A stretch of DNA of 64,000 bases from Streptomyces sp. NRRL F-2664. Lineage in GTDB: Bacteria > Actinomycetota > Actinomycetes > Streptomycetales > Streptomycetaceae. The notes beneath the pieces were generated by a model that saw only the letters and a list, made by a program, of their open reading frames with translations, had not been told where the DNA came from and did no database searches. The stretch lies in NCBI RefSeq assembly GCF_000719345.1, contig NZ_JOFX01000013.1:104605-168604 (forward strand). Direction: 5' to 3'. Positions 9,552 through 17,869 of the stretch are shown here, one piece after another. The position numbers were made by a program, and so were the translations under genes. Positions within the stretch are counted from its first letter, which is position 1. The number at the start of each line of letters is the position of its first letter.

Positions 9552-10682
9552 GTGCGTACCGTGACAGCGACGGCAGTGGCCGTCACCACGACTCTCGTCG
9601 GCGCGGGCGTGGCCGCCGTGGCGGCCGGCCGGTACGCCGCCGACGCCGCCCTGCGCCCCCGGCCCGGCGCACCACTCCCCGGCGGGCCCCGGCTGAGCGT
9701 CCACTCCGCCGGGGACGGCCGGATCGCGCTCACCCGCTCCCTCGCCTCCCTCCGCCCCGGCACCTACGGCCTGGCCGCGCCCGGTGTGCACGCAGCCGTC
9801 GGGCCCGTCCTCGCGGACGCCGACCACGACCCGGACACCGTCGTGCGCCGGCTCCTCTCCGTCACCCACGGCACGCTCGACCCCGGCACCCGGGTCACCC
9901 TGACCCCCCAGGTACACGCCGGGGACCCGCGCACCGCACTCGGACTCGACCACGCCGACGTGGACGTCCCCGGCGAGCTGGGCGCGCTCCCCGCGTGGTT
10001 CGTGCCCGCCGCCCGCGACACCTGGGTGATCACCGTGCACGGACTCGGCGCCGGCCGCGAGCACCCGATGGTCGTCATGCCCTTCCTGCACCGCCACCGG
10101 CTGCCCGTCCTCGGCCTGGGCTACCGCGGCGACCTCGGCGCCCCCCAACCCCCCGACGGCCTCGGCCACCTCGGCGCGTCGGAATGGCGGGACCTGGACG
10201 CCGCCATCCGCTACGCCCTGCGCTACGGCGCCCGGCGCGTGATCCTGCACGGCTGGTCCACCGGCGCCACCATGGCCCTGCACGCCGTCGAGCGCTCGGC
10301 GCTCGCCGACCGGATCTCCGGTCTGGTGCTGGACTCGCCCGTACTCGACTGGCGCACCACGCTTCGCGCACTCGCCGCGGCGCGCCGCACCCCGGCCCCG
10401 GTGCTCGCGCTGGCGGTGCGGGCCGCCGAGGGCCGTTCCGGGCTGCGCGCCGACCGCCTCCCGCCCGGCGCCGACCCCGGAGCGCTCAAAGTCCCCGTAC
10501 TGATCTTCCACGGCCCCGACGACACCCTCGCCCCCTGGGAGCCCTCCCGCCGGCTCGCGGCCGCCCGACCCGACCTGGTCACCCTGCAGACGGTCCGCGA
10601 CGCCGGACACGGGGCGATGTGGAACGCCGACCCCGACGGGTACGAGGAGGCCCTGCGCCGCTTCCTCACCCCGCTGATGTGA
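9552..10682 (+). CDS. Membrane-anchored alpha/beta hydrolase
   Basis: 376 aa from a GTG at 9552. An N-terminal hydrophobic helix (roughly residues 3-25, Ala/Val-rich) may be a signal anchor. The catalytic core shows the oxyanion region VHGLGAGREH, the nucleophile elbow HGWSTGATMA (Ser of GxSxG), the acid region FHGPDDTLAPW and the histidine DAGHGAMW. This places it among serine hydrolases resembling dienelactone hydrolase or prolyl peptidases. The substrate is unknown. A leaderless transcript is possible because no good ribosome-binding site precedes the GTG. Confidence 0.8.
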   Translation: MRTVTATAVAVTTTLVGAGVAAVAAGRYAADAALRPRPGAPLPGGPRLSVHSAGDGRIALTRSLASLRPGTYGLAAPGVHAAVGPVLADADHDPDTVVRRLLSVTHGTLDPGTRVTLTPQVHAGDPRTALGLDHADVDVPGELGALPAWFVPAARDTWVITVHGLGAGREHPMVVMPFLHRHRLPVLGLGYRGDLGAPQPPDGLGHLGASEWRDLDAAIRYALRYGARRVILHGWSTGATMALHAVERSALADRISGLVLDSPVLDWRTTLRALAAARRTPAPVLALAVRAAEGRSGLRADRLPPGADPGALKVPVLIFHGPDDTLAPWEPSRRLAAARPDLVTLQTVRDAGHGAMWNADPDGYEEALRRFLTPLM

Positions 10683-10799
10683 AGGCCGTGTGACGGAGAG
10701 GGTCCTCCGGGCGGGATGTCCCGGTCTGCCCCGGCGGCGGGCGGCGGAAGGAGGCCATTCCGTTTGGGCTTTCGGCCAGTGACGGGCGAGACTGCTTCC

Positions 10800-12224
10800 G
10801 TGACGTCCCGAAAGCCTGATGAGCAGTTGGCTCGCGACTCCAGACTCCGACTCGTCTCCCCGCGCTCCGTCGCCGCGGCACGCAAGGCGGTGACCGACCG
10901 CCGCACCCGCCCCGCCCCGCGGCCCCCGGCGGGCACCCCCGCCACCGCCGACCTCGCCGACCGGGCCCGGGCCTCCCTGGCGGACGCCGTCCGGCTGACC
11001 CGCTGGGCCGAGCACAACCTCGGTGCCGCGGACGGCGGCCGGCCGGCCCCCACGGGAGCCCTGCCCGCAGCCGACGTCGAACGCGCCGCCGAGGAGCTGG
11101 GCCTGACGCACGGCCAGATCCGCGTCGGCTGGGACCGCGCCCGCCTCGCCGGCCTCGTCGAGGTGCACGGCGGCCACGCCCGGCCCGGCTGGCGCCTGCG
11201 CGCATGGGACCGCGACGACACCGCCGTGCTGCGCGGCTGGGTCGCCCTCTTCGACGCCTGGTCGCTGGTCCACCCGGCCCCCGCCGACATCGCCCCGGCG
11301 GCCGTCGCCGAGGTCGTCGAGGCCATGCCCCAGCTGCTCTCGCTGCTCCAACTGTCCGCGGGCCCGGTGACCGTCCCCGACCTGCTCGACCTGCTCGGCC
11401 AGCGCGTCAGCGAACTGCGCGACGAGCGCTGCGAGATCCCCTACGAGGCCGAGTCCGCGGTGGCACCGACCTGCGCCACCGGCTCCGCCGAAGCCCGCCC
11501 CGTCCCGCTCGCCCGGCTGCTGCGCTGGGCGCTCGGCGGCCTCGCCGCCGTGGACGCCGTCACCCTCGGACCGGCCCGGGCCACCCTCACCCCGCTCGGC
11601 AGCTGGGCCGTCTGGGTCAAGCTGGAGCAGATCTGCGTCGCGGCGCAGAGCCCCGCCGGGAACATCGAACAGTCCGCCGCCGCCATGCTGCACGGCTGCG
11701 CCCGCCTCACCCCCGGACCGGCCCGCGCCGAGTACCAGGCCTGGCTGGCCGCCCGGCCCGTCGGCCACGCCGTGGCCGAGCTCCTCCAGGCCGCCCGCGG
11801 CGAGGACGCCCTGCTGCGCGGCCTCGCCTTCGAGGCGCTGCGCGTGGTCGGCGCCCCCGCCGAGCCCGAGGTGCGCGCCACCGTGCGCGAGCCCGCGCTG
11901 CGCCCGTACGCGCTGCTCTGGCTCGCCGAGCACGACGGCATCGACCCCGACGACGCCCAGGACGTCCTCACCGCCGAGGAGTCGACCTGGCTCTGGGTGG
12001 ACACCGCCGCCGCCATCGCCGACCACGGTGAGGCGGAGCTGCTCGCCCGCCACCTGGACTCGGCCGTCCGCACCACCGTCCCCAGGCTGCTGGACGAGGT
12101 GCGCGCGGTCGGCCATCCGCGCACCGTGCAGGTCCTGGTCGCGCTGGCCGCGGCCCACCCGGACCCGGCCCTGGCCAAAGCGGTGCGGCGGGCCGCCTTC
12201 CAGGTCCACACCGGAGGTGCCTGA
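10800..12224 (+). CDS. Conserved actinobacterial protein of unknown function (474 aa)
   Basis: I do not recognise a named family. The start is taken as the GTG at 10800. The N-terminal 70 residues are basic and Pro-rich. The segment VERAAEELGLTHGQIRVGWDRARLAGLVEVHGG resembles a winged-helix DNA-binding region, and the rest is a long Ala/Leu-rich helical repeat-like region. No signal peptide or membrane helix is visible, so it should be cytoplasmic. It reads away from the hydrolase gene in the same direction and may be transcribed with it. A regulatory role is only a guess. Confidence 0.6.
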   Translation: MTSRKPDEQLARDSRLRLVSPRSVAAARKAVTDRRTRPAPRPPAGTPATADLADRARASLADAVRLTRWAEHNLGAADGGRPAPTGALPAADVERAAEELGLTHGQIRVGWDRARLAGLVEVHGGHARPGWRLRAWDRDDTAVLRGWVALFDAWSLVHPAPADIAPAAVAEVVEAMPQLLSLLQLSAGPVTVPDLLDLLGQRVSELRDERCEIPYEAESAVAPTCATGSAEARPVPLARLLRWALGGLAAVDAVTLGPARATLTPLGSWAVWVKLEQICVAAQSPAGNIEQSAAAMLHGCARLTPGPARAEYQAWLAARPVGHAVAELLQAARGEDALLRGLAFEALRVVGAPAEPEVRATVREPALRPYALLWLAEHDGIDPDDAQDVLTAEESTWLWVDTAAAIADHGEAELLARHLDSAVRTTVPRLLDEVRAVGHPRTVQVLVALAAAHPDPALAKAVRRAAFQVHTGGA

Positions 12225-12269
12225 GCTCCACGCGCGTACGCACCGCAGGACCGGTCCCGGTCGCGGGTC

Positions 12270-12665
12270 TCAGACCTGCGGGGCGTACGTGCCGAAGCTC
12301 CAGATGTTGCCCTCGCCGTCGCGGGCCATGTAGTCGCGCGAGCCGTAGTCCTGGTCGGTGGGCTCCATCAGGACCTCCACCCCGTGCTCGACGGCCCGCC
12401 GGTGGTGGGCGTCCACGTCGTCGACCACCACGTACACCCCGCAGGGCCCGCCGCCCTCCATGGCCTTGTCGAAGACGCTGCCGGTGCCCCTGCTGCCCAG
12501 CATCACCACCCCGTTGCCGTACGCCAGCTCCGCGTGCACCACGCAACCGTCGTCCCCCTCGTACACCGCGACCTGGCTGAAGCCGAAGGCCTCGGTCAGC
12601 AGCTTGATCGCCGCCTTCGCGTCGCGGTAGACCAGCGTGGGACAGATGGACGGAACGCCTGCCAT
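12270..12665 (-). CDS. VOC (glyoxalase/bleomycin-resistance-like) protein
   Basis: 131 aa, about the usual single-chain size of VOC proteins. It has the two beta-alpha-beta-beta-beta halves: SICPTLVYRDAKAAIKLLTEAFGF at the start and VYVVVDDVDAHHRRAVEHG in the second half, ending with the typical DPEGN-like element RDGEGNIWSFGTY. It may bind a metal and a small molecule; substrate and reaction cannot be told. It converges on the 474-aa gene and precedes nothing else on its strand before the metallopeptidase. Confidence 0.8.
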   Translation of the reverse strand: MAGVPSICPTLVYRDAKAAIKLLTEAFGFSQVAVYEGDDGCVVHAELAYGNGVVMLGSRGTGSVFDKAMEGGGPCGVYVVVDDVDAHHRRAVEHGVEVLMEPTDQDYGSRDYMARDGEGNIWSFGTYAPQV

Positions 12666-12727
12666 GACGATCACTCCCTCTCGTGACGGTGACCCGCGCC
12701 ACACAGCATGGCAGGCGCCGACGACCG

Positions 12728-13618
12728 TCAGCGGAAGGTGTTGCACCGGGCCATGTCGCCCGTCCGATAGCCCTGGTAGAACCACTGTTGGCGCTGCTCC
12801 GCCGAGCCGTGGGTCCAGGACTCCGGAGTCACCCGGCCCTGGAGCCTCTCCTGGATGCGGTCGTCGCCGACCGCGGCCGCCGCGTCGAGCCCGTCCGTGA
12901 TGTCCTCGTCGGTCAGGTTCGTGATCAGGGGCCGTCCTGTGGACTCGTCCGGGGTCCGCGTCGCGTTGTGCGCCCACACTCCCGCGTAGCAGTCGGCCTG
13001 CAGCTCGACCCTGACCGCGTTGCTGTCCGCACCCTGCTGCCCGTCCTGCGCCCGCTGGAGGGTGCCCAGCTGGTTCTGGATGTGGTGCCCGTACTCGTGG
13101 GCGACCACGTACGCCTGGGCGAAGGGGCCGCCGCTCGCCCCGAACTTCGTGCGCAGCTCGTCGAAGAAGCCCAGGTCCAGGTAGACCTGCCGGTCGGCGG
13201 GGCAGTAGAAGGGTCCGACGGCGGCGGTGGCGGCGCCGCACGCGGTGTTCACCCGGCCGCCGAAGAAGACCGTGGACGCCGGGGCGTACTGTCCGCGGCG
13301 GCGCGCGAACTCCTGCCGCCAGAAGTCCTGCGTGCTGTTGACCACCGCGACCAGCCGGCAGTCCTCGCGCGCGTTCGCGTCCCGGCCCGTCCTGCAGGCC
13401 TGCTGCACCTGGCTGAGGGAGGACGCGGCCGGTGCGGGCTCCTCGTCACCGGAGGACAGTCCCAGCTGCTCCGGCCCCACCCCGAAGAGCAGACCCATGA
13501 TCAGCGCGATGATGCCGACGAGGCCGCCGCCGACGGTGGCCCGGCCACCTGGGATGCGACTGCCCCGCACGTCCTTGACCTCGGACGTGTCCAGATCGGC
13601 ATGGTCGTCGAACTGCAT
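12728..13618 (-). CDS. Neutral zinc metallopeptidase, YpfJ family
   Basis: 296 aa. An N-terminal cytoplasmic stretch with DHADLDTSEVKDVRG and the GRATVGGG element is followed by one membrane helix (about residues 32-47), then an extracellular catalytic domain. The zinc motif is VVAHEYGHHIQNQLG, and a downstream ELQADCYAGVWAH element supplies the third ligand. All of this matches the YpfJ/DUF2342-like putative neutral zinc metallopeptidase family. The substrate is unknown. Start at the ATG 13618, just before the conserved N-terminal Asp-rich segment. Confidence 0.88.
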   Translation of the reverse strand: MQFDDHADLDTSEVKDVRGSRIPGGRATVGGGLVGIIALIMGLLFGVGPEQLGLSSGDEEPAPAASSLSQVQQACRTGRDANAREDCRLVAVVNSTQDFWRQEFARRRGQYAPASTVFFGGRVNTACGAATAAVGPFYCPADRQVYLDLGFFDELRTKFGASGGPFAQAYVVAHEYGHHIQNQLGTLQRAQDGQQGADSNAVRVELQADCYAGVWAHNATRTPDESTGRPLITNLTDEDITDGLDAAAAVGDDRIQERLQGRVTPESWTHGSAEQRQQWFYQGYRTGDMARCNTFR

Positions 13619-13838
13619 CCGCACCGCCCTCCATCCGCCCGTCCGTGAAGCCGGTGCGGCCACGTGACCGCACCTGCGCCGAGTATCGGCCCATTCGCCT
13701 CCGCCCGCGCCCCCGCCCGCCGGCTCGCCGGCGGGCCGGACGGGAGCCGGACGGCGGACGGGCGAGGGGGATGCGGGGGGAGCGGACAGGGCCGCGGGCC
13801 GGCCGCCGCCGCCCCGTAAACCGGTTGCACACCCCCGG

Positions 13839-13844
13839 TAGAAT
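13839..13844 (+). promoter_or_regulatory. -10 element TAGAAT ahead of the ABC-F gene
   Basis: TAGAAT lies exactly seven bases before the A of an ATG at 13852. That spacing would place the transcription start on the ATG, giving a leaderless leader-peptide mRNA. No clear -35 hexamer is seen. The upstream stretch 13619-13838 is GC-rich spacer between divergent genes with no other feature recognised. Confidence 0.5.
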
Positions 13845-13851
13845 GTCTCCC

Positions 13852-13875
13852 ATGGCAAATCTCCTCGCGGATTAG
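13852..13875 (+). CDS. Putative leaderless 7-codon leader peptide (MANLLAD)
   Basis: ATG GCA AAT CTC CTC GCG GAT TAG, located directly at the predicted transcription start and 62 bases before the ABC-F start codon. Antibiotic-resistance and ribosome-associated ABC-F genes are often controlled by translation of such short upstream ORFs. That this one is translated, and that it regulates, is inference from position. Confidence 0.4.
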   Translation: MANLLAD

Positions 13876-13937
13876 CGGCGTCGAAGCCCTCGCGTCCTGC
13901 CCCCTTCCGCCGTCCCGACCCGCCCTGGAGCATTTCC

Positions 13938-15536
13938 GTGATCACCGCCACCGGCATCGAGCTGCGCGCCGGCGCCCGCGTCCTCATCGAGTCCGCCTCG
14001 TTCCGCATCGCCAAGGGCGACCGCATCGGCCTGGTCGGCCGCAACGGCGCCGGCAAGACCACCCTCACCAAGTGCTTGGCGGGAGAGGGCCAGCCCGCGG
14101 GCGGCTCCATCACCCGTTCGGGCGAGGTGGGCTACCTCCCGCAGGACCCGCGCACCGGCGACCTCGACGTCCTGGCCCGCGACCGGATCCTGTCCGCCCG
14201 CGGCCTCGACGTCCTCATCAAGAAGATGCGGATGAACGAGGAGCGCATCGCCACCGGCTCCGGCGCCACCCGCGAGAAGGCGCTCAAGCAGTACGAGCGC
14301 CAGGAGACCGAGTTCCTCACCAAGGGCGGGTACGCCGCCGAGTCCGAGGCGGCCACCATCTCGGCCGCGCTCAGCCTGCCCGACCGGGTCCTCGGCCAGC
14401 CGCTGCACACCCTCTCCGGTGGTCAGCGCCGCCGCGTCGAGCTGGCCCGGATCCTCTTCTCGGACGCCGACACCCTGCTCCTCGACGAGCCCACGAACCA
14501 CCTCGACGCCGACTCGATCGTCTGGCTGCGGGACTACCTGAAGAACTACCGCGGCGGCTTCGTCGTGATCTCCCACGACGTCGACCTGGTCGAGACCGTC
14601 GTGAACAAGGTGTTCTACCTGGACGCCAACCGGTCCGTGATCGACGTCTACAACATGGGCTGGAAGCTCTACCAGCAGCAGCGCGAGGCGGACGAGAAGC
14701 GCCGCAAGCGCGAGCGCCAGAACGCCGAGAAGAAGGCCGCGGCCCTGAACTCGCAGGCCGACAAGATGCGCGCCAAGGCCACCAAGACGGTCGCCGCGCA
14801 GAACATGGCCAAGCGCGCCGAGCGGCTGCTGTCCGGCCTGGAGGCCGTCCGCGTCTCCGACAAGGTCGCCAAGCTGCGCTTCCCTGACCCGGCGCCCTGC
14901 GGCAAGACCCCGCTGACCGCCGAGGGCCTGTCGAAGTCGTACGGCTCCCTGGAGATCTTCACCGACGTCGACCTGGCCATCGACAAGGGCTCCCGCGTCG
15001 TCATCCTCGGCCTCAACGGCGCCGGCAAGACCACCCTGCTCCGCCTGCTCGCGGGCGCCGAGCAGCCCGACACCGGCCAGGTCACGCCCGGCCACGGCCT
15101 CAAGCTCGGCTACTACGCCCAGGAGCACGAGACCCTGGACCCCGACCGCACGGTCCTGGAGAACATGCGCTCCTCCGCGCCCGACCTGGACCTGGTCGAC
15201 GTGCGCAAGACCCTCGGCTCCTTCCTGTTCTCCGGCGACGATGTCGACAAGCCCGCCGGCGTGCTCTCGGGCGGCGAGAAGACCCGTCTGGCGCTGGCCA
15301 CGCTGGTCGTCTCCTCGGCGAACGTGCTGCTCCTCGACGAGCCCACGAACAACCTCGACCCGGCCAGCCGCGAGGAGATCCTGGGCGCGCTGCGCACCTA
15401 CAAGGGCGCCGTCATCCTCGTCACGCACGACGAGGGCGCCGTCGAGGCCCTCGAACCGGAGCGCATCATCCTGCTGCCGGACGGCGTCGAGGACCTGTGG
15501 GGCCCGGACTACCGGGACCTGGTGGCCCTGGCCTGA
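13938..15536 (+). CDS. ABC-F family ATPase (ribosome-associated type)
   Basis: 532 aa with two ATP-binding cassettes and no membrane segment. The first has Walker A GRNGAGKTT (about residues 34-42) and signature LSGGQRRRVELARIL with LLDEPTNHLD. The second has GLNGAGKTT and LSGGEKTRLALA with LLDEPTNNLD. A charged linker rich in Lys/Arg/Glu (roughly residues 245-295) matches the ABC-F interdomain P-site arm. These proteins act on stalled ribosomes in translation or antibiotic protection, not in transport. GTG start with TGGAG upstream. Which ABC-F subgroup it belongs to cannot be decided here. Confidence 0.9.
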   Translation: MITATGIELRAGARVLIESASFRIAKGDRIGLVGRNGAGKTTLTKCLAGEGQPAGGSITRSGEVGYLPQDPRTGDLDVLARDRILSARGLDVLIKKMRMNEERIATGSGATREKALKQYERQETEFLTKGGYAAESEAATISAALSLPDRVLGQPLHTLSGGQRRRVELARILFSDADTLLLDEPTNHLDADSIVWLRDYLKNYRGGFVVISHDVDLVETVVNKVFYLDANRSVIDVYNMGWKLYQQQREADEKRRKRERQNAEKKAAALNSQADKMRAKATKTVAAQNMAKRAERLLSGLEAVRVSDKVAKLRFPDPAPCGKTPLTAEGLSKSYGSLEIFTDVDLAIDKGSRVVILGLNGAGKTTLLRLLAGAEQPDTGQVTPGHGLKLGYYAQEHETLDPDRTVLENMRSSAPDLDLVDVRKTLGSFLFSGDDVDKPAGVLSGGEKTRLALATLVVSSANVLLLDEPTNNLDPASREEILGALRTYKGAVILVTHDEGAVEALEPERIILLPDGVEDLWGPDYRDLVALA

Positions 15537-15953
15537 CCCCTCGCCCGCCCCCCGGCCACCGCCGCTCGGCCGGGCCGGGCAGGAGCGGAGAGGGCGCCGG
15601 GATGCGGTCCCGGTGCTGATCCAGTCCCTTATGGATCATTCGGCTCAGGGGTGATCCATCAACTGAGTGAGACCGTCTCGTACCGCTGCGCGTCGTACGA
15701 GGGCCTCGGCCGCTCCCGCGAGGGGCGCGGCCGGGGCCTTCGTCGTTCCGTCGTCCCGCCCCTGACCTGGAGGTTTCCGCGCCGGACGGCGAAGTGTGAC
15801 GGAAGTCATGTGGCGGAAGGGGAGATTCCGTTCTGGTCGGGTGTCCATGGCTCGGGAAAGCCCGCCGTACCGACCTTGCTGAATGGGTGGCCAGGAAGCC
15901 GGGGAGGGGTGATCATGAGAAGTCCAGAGCGCACTTCCCATGAGGAGGCACGG
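15537..15953 (+). other. Spacer upstream of gbn with GATC elements
   Basis: The 417-base gap holds four GATC sites (15618, 15634, 15653 and 15911). Two of them form a perfect inverted repeat, ATGGATCA and TGATCCAT, at 15631-15638 and 15652-15659 with 13 bases between. The last lies just upstream of the gene's alternative start. Since the downstream protein belongs to a GATC-binding family, these may be autoregulatory sites. No other gene is recognised in the gap. Confidence 0.45.
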
Positions 15954-16175
15954 GTGGCCGAGACTCTGAAGAAGGGCAGCCGGGTGACCGGCGCCGCGCG
16001 CGACAAGCTCGCGGCAGACCTGAAGAAGAAGTACGACTCCGGTGCGAGTATCCGGGCGCTGGCCGAAGAGACCGGCCGGTCCTACGGATTCGTCCACCGG
16101 ATGCTCAGTGAGTCCGGGGTTTCACTGCGTGGCCGCGGTGGCGCGACGCGCGGCAAGAAGGCGGCTACGGCCTGA
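15954..16175 (+). CDS. gbn: Small GATC-binding nucleoid-associated protein
   Basis: 73 aa from the GTG at 15954, with GGAGG seven bases upstream. It is very basic (AETLKKGSRVTG, DLKKKYDSG, GRGGATRGKKAATA) and has one helix-turn-helix (about residues 29-50, SIRALAEETGRSYGFVHRML). Length and sequence match the Streptomyces protein I know as Gbn (SCO1839), a nucleoid-associated protein that binds many GATC-containing sites and affects development and antibiotic production. An upstream in-frame ATG at 15915 would add 13 residues but has a poorer ribosome-binding site. Confidence 0.85.
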   Translation: MAETLKKGSRVTGAARDKLAADLKKKYDSGASIRALAEETGRSYGFVHRMLSESGVSLRGRGGATRGKKAATA

Positions 16176-16278
16176 CCCCGGTCCATCGGTTCCAACGCTC
16201 CAACCGCTCCAAGGCTCACATGATCCGACGTTCCTTCCGGTGACCCCCGGTCGGCCTCCCGGTCGACCGGGTGGTTAC

Positions 16279-16317
16279 TGTGCAGTCACTTAGGCCGAGC
16301 TTGCGGCCGACTGCACA
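16279..16317 (+). promoter_or_regulatory. Inverted repeat directly before the enoyl-CoA hydratase ribosome-binding site
   Basis: Perfect 9-bp arms TGTGCAGTC (16279-16287) and GACTGCACA (16309-16317), separated by 21 bases that contain another GGCCG/CGGCC pairing. The 3' arm ends two bases before the GGAGG at 16320-16324. It may be an operator or a translation-controlling hairpin; which one cannot be told. Confidence 0.45.
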
Positions 16318-16331
16318 CCGGAGGCACACGG

Positions 16332-17111
16332 ATGGCTCTGCTCGACAAGGACGGCGTACGGCTCACCGTCGACGACACGGTCGCCACGGTGACACTGACC
16401 AATCCGGCCAAGCGAAATGCCCAATCCCCCGCGCTCTGGCGGGCTTTGGCCGAGGCGGGAAGGTCATTGCCGGGCACCGTCCGGGTCGTCGTGCTGCGCG
16501 GCGAGGGCAAGTCCTTCTCCGCCGGGCTCGACCGGCAGGCGTTCACCCCCGAAGGCTTCGAGGGCGAGCCGTCCTTCCTCGATCTGGCGCGCGGTTCGGA
16601 CGAACGGCTCGACGCCACCATCTCGGAGTACCAGGAGGCGTTCACCTGGTGGAGGCGTAACGACATCATCTCCGTCGCCGCCGTGCAGGGGCACGCGATC
16701 GGCGCCGGATTCCAGCTCGCGCTCGCATGCGACCTACGCGTGGTTGCCGACGACGTGCAGTTCGCCATGCGCGAGACGAGCCTGGGCCTCGTCCCCGACC
16801 TGGCCGGCACCCAGCCGCTGGCCTCCCTGGTCGGTTACGCCCGCGCCCTGGAGATCTGCGCGACGGGCCGCTTCGTGCACGCCGAGGAGGCGGAGCGGGT
16901 CGGCCTCGCCAACCTGGTCGTCCCGGCGGACGAGCTCGACGCCGCCGTCCAGGACCTGACCACCGCCCTGCTGGCCCCGCCGCGGGACGCCGTGATCGAG
17001 ACGAAGACCCTGCTGCGCTCCGCGCAGACCCGCTCCTACGACGAGCAGCGCGCCGCCGAGCGCGCCGCCCAGGCCCGCCGCCTGCGGGACCTGGCGGGCC
17101 TGTCGGACTGA
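16332..17111 (+). CDS. Enoyl-CoA hydratase/isomerase family protein
   Basis: 259 aa crotonase fold. The oxyanion-hole segments are RVVVLRGEGKSFSAGLD and AAVQGHAIGAGFQLALACD, and the region DVQFAMRETSLGLVPDLAGTQ matches the family's second active-site segment. The position occupied by Glu in hydratases appears as the acidic/neutral LGLVPDLAG, so hydratase, isomerase or another crotonase reaction are all possible. ATG start with GGAGG seven bases upstream. It stands alone, followed by a strong terminator. Confidence 0.85.
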   Translation: MALLDKDGVRLTVDDTVATVTLTNPAKRNAQSPALWRALAEAGRSLPGTVRVVVLRGEGKSFSAGLDRQAFTPEGFEGEPSFLDLARGSDERLDATISEYQEAFTWWRRNDIISVAAVQGHAIGAGFQLALACDLRVVADDVQFAMRETSLGLVPDLAGTQPLASLVGYARALEICATGRFVHAEEAERVGLANLVVPADELDAAVQDLTTALLAPPRDAVIETKTLLRSAQTRSYDEQRAAERAAQARRLRDLAGLSD

Positions 17112-17133
17112 CTCCACCCCCACCCGCGGGCCG

Positions 17134-17180
17134 GAAGGCGCCCCGGAGCACGCCGACCGGCGTAGCCCCGGGGCGCCTTC
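17134..17180 (+). terminator. Terminator after the enoyl-CoA hydratase gene
   Basis: A perfect 13-bp stem GAAGGCGCCCCGG/CCGGGGCGCCTTC (17134-17146 with 17168-17180) encloses a smaller CGCCG/CGGCG hairpin. It lies 22 bases beyond the stop codon. Confidence 0.85.
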
Positions 17181-17237
17181 TGGCCTCCGCGCGCCTACCG
17201 TGGACGGAGTGAGTCCGTACACGTGAAGGGACACGCG

Positions 17238-17663
17238 ATGACCGACACCGCATCAGGGGGCTCCCACAAGGCACCCGGCGACCGGGGGCGCACGACCATC
17301 GCAGACGGGGTGGTCGAGAAGATCGCCGGCCTCGCCGCCCGGGAAGTGGTCGGCGTGCATGCTCTGGGAAGCGGCCTCTCCCGTACGTTCGGCGCAGTCC
17401 GGGACCGGGTCCCCGGCGGCGAGAAGGCCGCGGTCACCCGCGGCGTCAAGGCCGAGGTGGGCGAGGTCCAGACCGCCCTCGACCTGGAGATCGTCGTCGA
17501 CTACGGCGTCTCGATCCGTGACGTGGCGCGGGCGGTCCGCGAGAACGTCGTCTCTTCGGTCGAGCGCATGACCGGACTGGAGGTCGTCGAGGTCAACATC
17601 GCCGTGGGCGACGTCAAGCTGCCCGACGAGCCCGACGAGGAGCCGGAGTCCCGACTCCAGTAG
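17238..17663 (+). CDS. Asp23/Gls24 family envelope stress protein (first copy)
   Basis: 141 aa with the Asp23 core: RTTIADGVVEKIAGLAAREVVGVHALG, then EVQTALDLEIVVDYGVSIRDVARAVRENV and VVEVNIAVGDVKLPDE. Asp23 proteins are cytosolic and sit under the membrane through the anchor AmaP, which is encoded at the end of this cluster. GAAGGG precedes the ATG at 17238. It heads a five-gene run with short gaps or overlaps, so it is probably the first gene of the operon. The function is general envelope stress; the mechanism is not known. Confidence 0.88.
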   Translation: MTDTASGGSHKAPGDRGRTTIADGVVEKIAGLAAREVVGVHALGSGLSRTFGAVRDRVPGGEKAAVTRGVKAEVGEVQTALDLEIVVDYGVSIRDVARAVRENVVSSVERMTGLEVVEVNIAVGDVKLPDEPDEEPESRLQ

Positions 17664-17680
17664 CCGAGAGGAGCCCGCAC

Positions 17681-17863
17681 ATGAGCATGGCGGTCGCCGG
17701 CATGTTGGCCGGCATTGCCCTAGGATTCGCCGGGTATTTCGGTGGATTCGGCGCATTTCTGTTGGTCGCGGCCCTCGGGGCCGTCGGTTTCGTCGCCGGT
17801 CGTTTCCTCGACGGGGACCTGGATGCCGGGGACCTGTTCCGCAGCCGCGACCGGCGGAGGTGA
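17681..17863 (+). CDS. Small Gly-rich membrane protein of the Asp23/AmaP cluster (DUF2273-like)
   Basis: 60 aa. Two adjoining hydrophobic stretches (residues 3-20 and 24-43, rich in Gly, Ala and Phe) with an acidic then basic tail GDLDAGDLFRSRDRRR. Position between two Asp23 genes matches the small integral membrane protein (DUF2273) found in Asp23-AmaP loci of other bacteria. ATG start with GAGAGGAG upstream. Likely part of the membrane assembly that holds Asp23 at the cell periphery. Confidence 0.7.
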   Translation: MSMAVAGMLAGIALGFAGYFGGFGAFLLVAALGAVGFVAGRFLDGDLDAGDLFRSRDRRR

Positions 17864-17869
17864 GCCGCG

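Noticed and set aside
9243..12209. 988-aa minus-strand open frame
   Set aside because: Antisense to the hydrolase and the 474-aa gene; low-complexity translation with no family motif, whereas the plus-strand genes have clear codon bias.
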